A DNA stretch of 64,000 nt, taken from the NCBI GenBank assembly GCA_021596325.1, contig JAKGDA010000012.1, positions 682,001-746,000 of the forward strand, given 5' to 3'. A program made the translations under genes and the position numbers. The DNA comes from Parafenestella ontariensis (lineage: Eukaryota > Ascomycota > Dothideomycetes > Pleosporales > Cucurbitariaceae). Each line of letters begins with the position of its first letter. Positions within the stretch are counted from its first letter, which is position 1. A model generated the notes under the pieces. That model made no database searches. It had not been told where the DNA came from and saw only the letters and a program-made list of their open reading frames with translations. Shown piece after piece: positions 1-10,240 of this stretch.

Positions 1-2429
1 CGGACTCCGACATGACAGCTGTAGATAAGCGTAGTGTACGATCCGGCCGACGTCGGTAACCTAATTTGGGCAGCTGTATAACGCCCGCTGGACCCTCTCC
101 GACTGCGACGATTCGAGACACTGTGTTTGTAAATGCCCGAGTGAGCTGGTTATTGGTAGGATTATCTCCGAGCGGGTTCGATAGCATAGTCGAGTTGGAC
201 GGCATACTTGTGTGTTTGTGCGTGTAACATGACGGTATCTATGAAAAGAAGCGAGTACTCCACAGGGCTGATATGCATATGCATAAGTCGATTCGAGGTC
301 CTTTGGTGGTACGGACTGGCTGGATTCTCGCAAATCAATACGCAGATAGGAACGGTGAGGGGGCGAAATGGTTGGAGAAGTCCCTGTTGAGGCCTACGAT
401 CGCTGTGTAAATCGGTTCCGCCACCAGATCTGAGACAAGGCGGGAGGCTGCGTGGTACATATCTGTTTATGTACATTGTTGGTACTTCTTACACTCGATG
501 CTTTGCGATACCTGAGAAGTATTTCGGGTTTTCGTCTGCGCTGCCTAGATCGAGCCAACACCTGCACTGTGAGATTACTAGGGAAGTTCGTGGCATTCTT
601 TCGAAACGTAGAGCTTTCCTGTCAGCAAACAGTTCACCAAGGAGAGGATAGCGCTCGAGTCGCAATGACGAGTCGCGTTGAGGCCCTAAACCTTGTTGAG
701 ACATCTCCAGATACTGCACGATCGTTTGGACCGGTTGGAAGTGGGCCGACCGAAAATCTCAGTCACATGATCGATGCGTTTAATAGGTCCAAAGTTTGCA
801 GGATGGTGGCAGTGCTTGCGGACAGCTGCATGTTGACGTATGGACAACCACTCCAATCAGTTGTAAGCGTGGTTCGCTTAGAAAGCACCAATTTCGAAAT
901 GTAGTAAGTGTTTCAGCCTCGTTCTCCGTCAGCGAGACCCGCAGAGTCTTACACAAGTGCGCTTCAAATAGTTTGTTTGAACTCAGAGCAGTACGCTACG
1001 CTTCGAAGAGCCACCTCGCCACGCGTGCGCGTGCTGTGTAACGGAAACGCATGGGGATGCCAGCGTCATGAGTGCGTTGAGGAGAAGTCGGTTCCTGCGG
1101 GTCTGGCTCGATTCGTGCTAAAGCAGCATCTGAGGTTCTCTGTGTAACCTGCATCGAGAATGGTTCGTCACGGCTTTCGGAGGTTTACATCCGGCGATAG
1201 TGCCCGTTGAGACATCCAACGTACACGGTGCAGCGGGGAGCACGCTCGAGTGGTAGCCAGAATGTCTCGATCTCGAGGAAGCGCGGGACGGCGAGAGAAA
1301 AATGCAGAGCCGCCGCGAACATGCACGCTCAGGCCCCATGCGTTTGGGACACTGTTCGGACGGGTGGTAGTGAGCTTGCAAACACGCAGGGGTGCAGGGA
1401 TCAGGCGTGAAGACGAGCATCACCTGCTCTGCAGGCACGCCTGGAAATGCAGCAAAATTATGACGACTGGCCCGCAGCCTCCCGTCGAGGAGCACAACCA
1501 GGAGTGATATGCTCGATGCCATTCACATTTGCAACTCTCTCATTACCAAGATGTTGGAGGAATTGTAGCCACGAGGGACGCGTGCTCCAAGAACCGACAA
1601 TTGGCGAGGGCGGCTTTGGGTGATGGGCCGTCGTGCAAAAAGACATGTTGTGATTGCTCGAAGTGCAGATTGCATATGTATAATAAGCCTTGGTGGTTGC
1701 CTTCGACGGTCAGGCGTCCGCCGCATGGAATTGGCTGGCATTGTTGATGATTCACAGGCGTTGAGACCCGTGGATTGCAGCATGCTCAGGCCCGTAGTCG
1801 AGCTCACGTCCTCCGACAAGCTCCTGCTCGATGGACAACGAGGGCTGTTCGTGTGAGTGTCAAGGGAAGACGTGAGAAGCGAGGTCATTCAGAAACCCTG
1901 GCGGATTGCATCGCTGCGCTGTGCTGGCTGCGTGCCTCGACAGCGAGCATGCAGATATTATTGGAGTTCCCAAGCCACGCGCCAGCGACAGCAAGTGGGT
2001 TTGGGCTGACGGGGTAAGAGAATCTGCCTGTTCACGTGGACGCACTGTCCGCGGCTGCAAAGGGTCATTTCATTCAATAATAGCAGTGCCGTCGAGGGCC
2101 CGCGCCTACAAGCAAAGCAGCATTACAAACACGCTGCGAGGCCCCGTGTGTGCGCCCCATTGCCCCAGTGACGTCTGTTTCAAGAAAGTGCGATCTGCTG
2201 CTCCTGCCTCCGCAACAGCCTCGTCGAGCTGCTCCTGCCTGCTCCGCGGTACCTTAACTCCTGGGTCCCCGCCTCCGCTGCAGGTCCATTTTTCCTGGCT
2301 CCCTCCATCGCATGCTTCTTCTGACGCCCAGGCCCGGTGCTGTTCAACTCTGACTACGTCGCAAAGCGCGAGCATTTGGCCGTGGTCACGAGAGCCCATT
2401 TCGCGCTAGTCGAGCCCCGCTGTGCCCGC
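1..2429. other. gene-poor stretch, no supported gene
   Basis: I see no coding region that I can support here. The open frames are short (under about 170 codons), lack recognisable motifs and do not join into an exon chain with plausible splice sites. Base composition is mixed and no long repeat is evident. A fast-evolving or non-coding transcript cannot be excluded. Confidence 0.5.
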
Positions 2430-2820
2430 CTCCAGCACCGTCACCCAAACCACATCGTCGCCTTTCCCTTCACACCTGCGCAAGCTCCTCTATCCTCGCC
2501 GTCAATTATCTTTCTGCGCTCTTATAAAGCCCTCCTGTCCTCGTCCAGCACCGCTGCCCCAACCACTGCCACCTGCGCCTGCCTTGTTCGCTAGCTCCAT
2601 CAGCCACCCGCTCAACAGCATCAGGTGCTCGCACAGACAACACGCGGGACCTCGACTTCACCTACCCTCCACCTCGCGCCTTCACTCCCCCGCCCACGAC
2701 GGATCTACTCACCCGCTACCGCTGCACCGCCCGCACCCTGCTCAGCTACAGCCCGCCCTTGTCTCGATAGCAATCCGCGCAGCGCTTGGCGGACTCCTCG
2801 TACTCGCATAACTCCAAACA
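2430..2820 (+). promoter_or_regulatory. CT-rich promoter/5' leader of the GSK-3 gene
   Basis: The non-template strand is strongly enriched in C and T directly upstream of the kinase start codon. Such pyrimidine-rich leaders are common before transcription starts of well-expressed filamentous fungal genes. A TATAAA sequence lies at 2523-2528, about 300 bases before the ATG, which would imply a 5' UTR of roughly 250 bases. Seen: base composition and the TATA motif. Inferred: promoter function. Confidence 0.5.
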
Positions 2821-4330
2821 ATGAGCCAGAACCGGCCATCGGCCTTCTCCTCGCTAAGAATGGGTGGTGAGTGCTCGCCTGCAGCCTGCAATGCCCGTGA
2901 CGCTAACAATTCGGCAGAAGTCATCCGCGAAAAGGTCCAGGACGGCGTGACCGGCGACTACAAAGACCTTGCATATACCCAATGCAAGATTGTGGGAAAC
3001 GGCTCCTTTGGCGTGGTCTTCCAGACGAAGCTGTCGCCGAGCGGCGAAGATGCGGCCATCAAGCGGGTGCTGCAGGACAAGCGCTTCAAGGTGGGCTGCC
3101 ACAGAGGCTCGTGGGTGCAAACAAGTCGTAGCTAACCCAGAGCAGAACCGTGAATTGCAGATCATGCGCATCGTCCGGCATCCGAACATCGTCGAGCTCA
3201 AAGCTTTCTTCTACAACAACGGCGAGCGGGTACGTGTCTGTAGGCAAGCGTACATGTGCATCTCGTGTAGCTAACCGTTTCAGCCACAGAAGGACGAGGT
3301 TTACCTTAATCTTGTGCTCGAGTTCGTTCCCGAGACTGTCTATCGCGCCTCGCGCTACTTCAACAAGATGAAGACAGTCATGCCTATTCTCGAGGTCAAG
3401 CTCTACATTTACCAACTCTTCCGCTCACTCGCCTACATCCACTCGCAAGGCATCTGCCACCGAGACATCAAGCCACAGAACCTCCTACTAGACCCATCAA
3501 CTGGCGTATTGAAGCTGTGCGATTTTGGAAGCGCAAAGATACTGGTTGAGAATGAGCCAAACGTGTCATACATCTGCTCTAGGTACTACCGTGCGCCTGA
3601 GCTGATTTTCGGGGCTACAAACTACACCACCAAGATCGGTACGTTACCCGATCCAATTTTTTATACGCGATGAATCACTGACACATGTAGATGTCTGGTC
3701 GACGGGCTGCGTCATGGCGGAGCTCATGCTCGGACAGCCCCTCTTCCCCGGTGAGTCGGGCATTGACCAGCTCGTGGAGATCATCAAAGTTCTCGGGACG
3801 CCCACTCGGGATCAGATCCGGACGATGAATCCCAACTACATGGAGCACAAGTTCCCGCAGATCAAGCCTCATCCGTTCAGTAAGGTAGGATCAATACCTC
3901 CCGATTATCATAGTAACCTGCTGACGTTGTCACAGGTGTTCCGGAAGGCTGACCCCCAAGCTATCGAGTTGATCTCGAAGCTGCTCGAATACACTCCCAC
4001 TCAGCGATTGTCCGCTATCGATGCGATGGTACACCCGTTCTTCGATGAGTTGAGGGATCCCAATACACGTCTGCCAGACTCACGTCATCCCAATGGGGCT
4101 ACACGAGATTTGCCAGAGCTGTACAGTTTCACTCACCATGGTAATTATTACTCTGCAAAAAATGCAACTGAAGACGACTAACAGCAGCAGAACTCTCTAT
4201 TGCACCTCACCTTAACCAACAGCTGGTCCCGCCGCACATTCGCCCGACCTTGGCTGCCCGTGGCCTGGACTTCGAGTCGCCGAATTTCAAGCCGTTAACG
4301 AGGGATCAGATGATGGCCAGGCTTGATTAA
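2821..4330 (+). CDS. glycogen synthase kinase 3 (GSK-3 family serine/threonine kinase)
   Basis: The gene has seven exons: 2821-2866, 2918-3090, 3146-3229, 3284-3638, 3691-3884, 3936-4140 and 4191-4330. They join in frame to 398 residues, the usual size for fungal GSK-3. The glycine loop VGNGSFG is near residue 41, the catalytic lysine in AIKR near 64, HRDIKPQN near 160 and DFG near 181. The activation loop SYICSRYYRAPE carries the conserved tyrosine near 197 that GSK-3 kinases autophosphorylate. In fungi this kinase acts in the cytosol and nucleus on primed substrates in stress response, development and metabolism. Every intron has GT..AG ends and most have a CTAAC-like branch site. The start was chosen because the first exon reads directly into the conserved N-terminal segment and follows a CT-rich leader. 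No oddity seen. Confidence 0.96.
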
Positions 4331-5734
4331 GCCCTGCTCATCACTTATGCGAAACGATACCATTCATTCATGCGCTATGGCTTCTGATCCTCTCCGCTCA
4401 TGAGCACGAAGCTTTCCGTCCGGGGAGATGCAAAATGGAGTCTACTGGGCATCGGATCCCGGGTGTGTATGCTACGACGTACACCTTTCCTGCTATATTT
4501 GAGCGCGTCTGAAATGATACCGACATTCACGTTTACAAAGAATGACCTGGCTTGCTTTCCTTTCCGGACTCTTGGCCTACCCGTCTGCGCAAAATGATAA
4601 CGGGCCGGCACCGTAAATGATGTTTCTTACTTCCTTTCTGAGATGGCGGGCGAGCACAGATGTTTGCAAGATGAAGGGATTGAGGAATTGACAAAAGTCA
4701 TGGAAGTACCGGTATGGTCATCTTAGGATCGCTTTCGGTTCTTGGGTCATACGACTCGATAAGCATGGACTGGAATGGGTTCACCTTGGTTGCATGCGGG
4801 AGTTTTTTCTTCGTTCAAGATTCATTTTGTTGGCTGCACGTGTGGTGAGATGGCGAGGGCGTGATTTTTCTGCATCCAGGCTCTTATGGAAAGGCATGGG
4901 CGCCTTAGGGAGGGATGATGGGTGGGGGTGTGTGTACCCTAGCGAACTGCTGGCCTTGTGACGGGAACATTACGGGGACTGGCGGACTCTACTGGAAGGA
5001 CGTGGACTGCTGGATCCTGGATAAGTACTGGAGCGAGAGTAAAGCTTTGTTCACGCCAGATGGGTGAATGCCAACCAACGGGCGCATCGACTAACGTGCT
5101 ATTTTCATCAGGCCTCCTCTTCCAATGATGGCTTCCCCTCTATGTCAAGTAGACTCACTTTCACGTCTTCTCTTTCTCTTCTGTGGTGTAGTGTAGGGTG
5201 ATGTTTTGTCACCTGCTGTCGTGTCTATGTTTGCTTTGGCTTTGGTGATGCGCTAGACACAGAGGAGGTAGCAGCTCGCTCTACGTGATGACGACTGTTG
5301 ATGCCTACGCCTGCATCACTCCTCATTAAATCCAGTCGGCATTCATCACCGAACTTACCTTGGCGTATGCTGCCGAGATGAGCGTTGACTTTTGGGGTTG
5401 ATCTTATTCATTAGGCTATCTAGGTGTGATAATTAGAGAAAATAGATCTAGTTCTGAGTCGATGGTGGGCTTAGAGGGTATTGTATTACCATCGAGATAG
5501 GGTTATGGACTGGTTAGTTGATTATAAGACGGCGTTTATACCATATGTATAACAAGAGGAGCAGGAGCAACAAAACAGCGCTTGAAAGCGTAGTATACTC
5601 CCTAGCAAAGTATATGTATCCATCACTATATCGTGTTCTGCAACAAGGCTAAAAGGCTCACCAACGCAGCCTAATCTCTAACATCCCACACCCACTCACT
5701 ATCATACAACAAACCAACCAAATCCCTCACCCCC
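4331..5734. other. gene-free gap between convergent genes
   Basis: This holds the 3' ends of the GSK-3 gene and the HET gene, which face each other. I find no supported open frame, RNA gene or repeat. The part from about 5380 to 5620 is AT-richer, as expected for downstream untranslated sequence. Confidence 0.5.
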
Positions 5735-8700
5735 TCACTCCAGCACCACAACCTTCCTCACAGGCTCCGCATCCCTCCACGCATACTTCCACACTTTCCC
5801 CACGCCAATCCGCTCCGCAAACGAATACCCCCCTTCCTTCCTCACCCGCCGCACAAGCATGATATTGTACAGTGGATACCCCAGCACATCGGGCGTCGCT
5901 TCGTTGCCCAGGTACTGCGCTTCTGACAGGACGACGGCTTTGATGGAGCGCGAGGTAAAGGGATGGTAGCCTGCATCGAGGGTGACGGCGCCGGATTGCG
6001 GGTGGGAGGGCGTGTTGATCCAGTAGGAGGGGGTGGTGGTGATGTGGATAGAGGGAGGGAGGGCGGAGGTGGTGGTGTTGGGTGGGGGCGCGTCTTGGAA
6101 GGAGATTGTGCGTTGCTGCTGCGGGGCATTGTTGGTGTTGGTGTCGACTTGTGTTGTTGTGATGCTTGTTCTCCAGCAATCTGTCCCGAGTGTGAGGACG
6201 GCGAGTTCAGTCTGTAAGACGAGATGGCGGTCATTCAGCAGAGGCAGAAGGGAGTTTAAACCCGGCGGGATTGGTGCTTCTCCAAGCTGGGACTCCCAAT
6301 CTTTGAAGCTCATTGCGCCGGGTTTGGGGATGCTAAACATTCCCAGATGTTCAAGTGCTTTGCCGCTCTTGTCGAGGCCGTAGAAAGTGCCTTTGATGGG
6401 TCGAAGGCGCTCTTCACCGAGCTCGTTCTCGCACATGTTCAGGATTAGACCGCTTCCCTCGGCACCGACGTCGAATGGTTTGTCGAATTCGACAGGCGCG
6501 CCTTTTGCGCCGGAAAAGAGGTGCGCTTCGGCCGACTCCCAGCCGAAACAGGACCAGCTGGGCGGAGCGTAGTGGAATACAGCGCCAGTCTCGTCGACGT
6601 CGTTTTGGCGACGGCGCGCAGGCTCCTTGGGCTGCCATAGTAGAGCTACATCGAGGAAGTAAGTTGGCATTCCCTGGCGGAAGGGGGAGTTGAGGTAGTC
6701 TTTTCCTGCCAAGACGTTTGACAGTCCTTTGAATGCATTGAGGATGTCCCAGCTGATGCCGATGGTTCGTTTGCTGAGGTCTTCCACTGCCTCGATGTAC
6801 CGCTTCATCGCTGGTAAGCGATACAATCTCACGCTTTGGTCCTCTGTTCGTTTCCTCAGTCCCGCTCGTGCCATTTCAGAGGTATACGGCTGTGGATTAG
6901 GCAACAAGTGAAGCCATGGAAAGGACACCGAAGCCTCATCTCCGTCTCGTGCGTTGACGTCTTCCCGCCAGACGCCCCCTCGACAGTGCCAAACCGCGTA
7001 GCCCCCAGCGAAAACTAGCAACCTCCTCGATAGCACCTTTTCTTGAAAACACCAAGCTCTTTCTTCCCATTGCTGGAAATTCATGGCCATTTTCGCAGGC
7101 AAGAACATCCGGGCATTGGTGATAATGCCCTCTTCGATGATCTGCTTACGGCGAGAAGGGTCGGGGCGTATGCCCTTGAGCCCGGCGTTCGCGTCGGAGC
7201 TGTCTGCTGCTACGATGGTGAAGAGCGAGTGGTTATAGATTTGATCCATGCGTCCAACGTTGGCGTACTTGTCGTCATCATTACCGGTTTGGATTGTACA
7301 GAGTTGATCTACCCAGAGGTATTGTAGGTCTAGTTGTCTTACAACATCGATCGCGTCGGCTATGGTTCGTGGAATGACGACGTCTTGGTGCGCTAAACTG
7401 CCCTCTCTTGAGAAGTATGTCTCATTGTCCGATGTGAGCTTCGTGGCATCCGGGCGGTCCCATCTGGATTCTCCGATTTCCTCGTTGCGGTAGAAGAAGC
7501 GGTGCGAGGGCGCTGCCTCACGGTCTGGATTCTCTTCCTGCGTCCAGCCGTTCAGAAGCGGCAATATGCCCCACCGGTAGCTGAGCGCCACATACTTGGG
7601 GACTTCTCGTCGTGGATGTGGCCGAATAATGTGGCCAAAAGGTATCTTGACTATACACATCCGTTGGACGTCGATTAGTCTGAAGGTAGCCGACTCGTGT
7701 GGAGCAGGTTTCGGTGGCGGTTCACTGAGCAGATTCGCGCATCCTCTGTGTCCGGTGTGTGTAGACTCACACTCTGTAATACAGTATTTGAAGAAGGGGA
7801 TATCGATACATGATTTCAGTTGACGTCCATACCAGATTTGTTTGTCGAACTGTCGTGGTGCGCCATCACCTTCGAACCGCAAGCTGAAATGACATATCTC
7901 TTTCAGTGGCGCCAAAGGGGCTCTCCCGTGTCCGTACACACGCACACTCAGGGCTCCAGCCTTTTCTTCATGTTTCCGGTACACCCGGAACATGAAGATG
8001 CATGGTAACCGCTTTCTCTTCTTATTCTGCAGCAACGCCAACTGTGAAGTGAAGATCTGCATACTACCCATAAGCTTCTGAAGCTTCCTGTTATTCAAGT
8101 TAACCGTAAGCATTGTCATCGTGCCCTGTGCGACATTGGCAGCGTGAGCCGCAGCATCCACATTAGACCCATACATATCTTCGACGTTGTTCAAACTGGT
8201 ATCGCGGTCTTCGGCCTCGGTGAAGAGCTTCTTCGCCTCTAGCAGGGTAGAATTGGCAGCTGACGACCGATCAACCGCGTAACCGAATGGCCACAGCCCT
8301 CCACCTCCCACCCACTCGCGTTTCCAGTAGTTGTTCTTGCCAACCCAGTCTGAAAAGCGAGTCATCTCCCTAAACCTCGGGTCGTCGGGTAGAAAGTCTT
8401 TGATGTGGTCTGCTTTCAAGATGTCGTACTCTTCCTGACATATAGCTTGGACTAGCAAGTTGCATAGTCGACAGATACTGCGGTTGTTCAGTATCTTAGA
8501 CAAGCTTTTGTAGAAGATAAGAGCTCCTCTTTCCTGGCCCGGCTCGTCGTCTTCTTCGCGCGTCGTTGGCAGACACTCATGGAATGGGACCTTCTTGCAG
8601 GCGGAGCATAGATTGTCCGTCTCTCGATGAAAGGTATGCCTCGTATTCGCCCACAAGTCTTTTGAAAAAGAGGAAAGTCGCTCGAATCGTGCTCTGGTTG

Positions 8701-8815
8701 CTTCTCCAAACCCTCCTTCGTAGCCCTGGGATGAGGCATCTGACGTGTGACTATCTCTTCTTCCGACATTGAGTAGCTCGTAACTTTCGCGCGTTTGGCG
8801 ATTCGGCGAGGCCAT
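5735..8815 (-). CDS. HET-domain protein (heterokaryon-incompatibility type)
   Basis: A single uninterrupted frame of 1026 residues. Near residues 70-120 there are CxxC pairs (CSAC, CRLC), a frequent N-terminal feature of HET proteins that may bind zinc. The HET domain starts near residue 406 with YVALSYRWG, continues with WVDQLCTIQ near 498 and the segment with YNHSLFTIVAADS near 535, and ends around the aromatic motif RAWCFQEKVLSRR near 585. These are the three conserved blocks of the family. The C-terminal 400 residues are not recognised. HET proteins act in non-self recognition and can trigger cell death when incompatible strains fuse; which partner this one senses cannot be read from the sequence. 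It is intronless while its neighbours are not, as is common for this family. Conserved housekeeping genes flank it. Confidence 0.93.
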   Translation of the reverse strand: MASPNRQTRESYELLNVGRRDSHTSDASSQGYEGGFGEATRARFERLSSFSKDLWANTRHTFHRETDNLCSACKKVPFHECLPTTREEDDEPGQERGALIFYKSLSKILNNRSICRLCNLLVQAICQEEYDILKADHIKDFLPDDPRFREMTRFSDWVGKNNYWKREWVGGGGLWPFGYAVDRSSAANSTLLEAKKLFTEAEDRDTSLNNVEDMYGSNVDAAAHAANVAQGTMTMLTVNLNNRKLQKLMGSMQIFTSQLALLQNKKRKRLPCIFMFRVYRKHEEKAGALSVRVYGHGRAPLAPLKEICHFSLRFEGDGAPRQFDKQIWYGRQLKSCIDIPFFKYCITECESTHTGHRGCANLLSEPPPKPAPHESATFRLIDVQRMCIVKIPFGHIIRPHPRREVPKYVALSYRWGILPLLNGWTQEENPDREAAPSHRFFYRNEEIGESRWDRPDATKLTSDNETYFSREGSLAHQDVVIPRTIADAIDVVRQLDLQYLWVDQLCTIQTGNDDDKYANVGRMDQIYNHSLFTIVAADSSDANAGLKGIRPDPSRRKQIIEEGIITNARMFLPAKMAMNFQQWEERAWCFQEKVLSRRLLVFAGGYAVWHCRGGVWREDVNARDGDEASVSFPWLHLLPNPQPYTSEMARAGLRKRTEDQSVRLYRLPAMKRYIEAVEDLSKRTIGISWDILNAFKGLSNVLAGKDYLNSPFRQGMPTYFLDVALLWQPKEPARRRQNDVDETGAVFHYAPPSWSCFGWESAEAHLFSGAKGAPVEFDKPFDVGAEGSGLILNMCENELGEERLRPIKGTFYGLDKSGKALEHLGMFSIPKPGAMSFKDWESQLGEAPIPPGLNSLLPLLNDRHLVLQTELAVLTLGTDCWRTSITTTQVDTNTNNAPQQQRTISFQDAPPPNTTTSALPPSIHITTTPSYWINTPSHPQSGAVTLDAGYHPFTSRSIKAVVLSEAQYLGNEATPDVLGYPLYNIMLVRRVRKEGGYSFAERIGVGKVWKYAWRDAEPVRKVVVLE

Positions 8816-10240
8816 TGTGTGAATTCTGGAGAGATTCCTCGATGATGTGCAGGAAACTTAATGGTGGTTGCTGAAACGTGAGAGACGTGCGCATAAACGC
8901 CCCGAATGTCAAACGCAGTGTGAGAATCGGGGCGAAGATACAGTCTGAACTGGCATTTGCAACAGCGCGCAGGCTGCCATAGATACAGGCTTTGTAGGGT
9001 TGAAGGATAATGGCAGGGCCTATTGTAACACAACACCAAAAGGCCCATCCACGAACAGATTGATATCTTGGTCTTCCCTGACAGGCGATAGAGATCGATC
9101 AAGCCACTTAGCTCCTGTGGCTTTGGGGCTATGTCGTTCTGGCCCCGTTAGCGAATAGATTGCCATTCTAGTGTAGACAGCCTGAACCTATCTGCACCTC
9201 AGCCTGGCCAAGACTGTTGCCCTGCGTGGTCATATGTCTACGGGCTGGATCTTACTCTGGCCCGATCCCTGACAGTGTACCGGCCATTCGTAGGATTTGC
9301 CCTTGTGGTGGGGGCGTGATCTGTGTCCGCGCTGAAGATGATGGCGATAATGCGCCTCGAGATGTGCCGTTCTTGAGCCACACTATGTCATGCAGAAATT
9401 GCACCTTCACCGGTTGCTGTCGTGGCTTGGTGTTGTATACGGCAGGGTCTTTAGAAACTCCACCAGGTCATGACCCCGCGGGGTAGAGTTTAGTCGCTTT
9501 CCGTGAATGGCTGCGCTGTGGTGTTGGGGCCTTTAGCCCCCACCTGCCGGTCAAACGCATCTTGATTACGCTAACGTGAGAGGTATTCAGAAACGTCGCA
9601 GGTTCGTTTAGATGCCTGAGGGGGCGGACCTGAACTCGCACTTGCATGTCGTCCCTGACACGGAAGGAGAGGTTGGAATGGCCAGAAAGACGGTACTGAG
9701 GTGCTTGAGTGATGATCGAGAGGAGCTGTGCCTGCCCGCTCAACGCAGCCTTAACTCCAGTACTAAAGCTTACATAGTTTGAAATGAAACGATTGTATTC
9801 TTTTTTGCTAGTAAACTACTAAGAGCCTACTTTGCGTGAGCCAGCTTAAGCCTCTAACGTAAATAAAGTCATCTACGGTAAAAGAGATATATCTAGGTGA
9901 GAGGGCTTTGATAGCCGTTGACGTTGGTGATGCACGTGCATCTTAAACTGCCAAGAAAGATCATACGCGACTAACCGCTTTCGAATTCAAGCTCTCACTG
10001 AAGCTCCAGATTGCAAGCGCGACGTCAACTTTCGACAATCACTCTCTGCGACTGATTCGAGCGCATCGCTGTCGACACGCCCCATAAAGCGAGTGGATTT
10101 CGCCTCCCTCATCACATCTGCGCTACTTCATCTACAAAGACGGCGACAATTTTACGCGTCGACCATTGCAGTCCGCGCGACGCAGGAAAGACTTACCGGA
10201 GACCCTGAAATTGAGACTACAGGCACATTTCGTAGCAGTT
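8816..10240. other. gene-free gap, divergent promoters of HET gene and CBP80
   Basis: About 1.4 kb separate two divergently transcribed genes. Open frames at 9217-9486 and 9468-9743 show no known motif. From 9770 to 9960 the sequence is AT-rich. The last 200 bases should hold the CBP80 promoter and leader. No repeat or RNA gene seen. Confidence 0.45.

Noticed and set aside
452..904. A 150-codon forward open frame
   Set aside because: No motif, no plausible promoter or partner exon; similar frames occur by chance in GC-balanced DNA.
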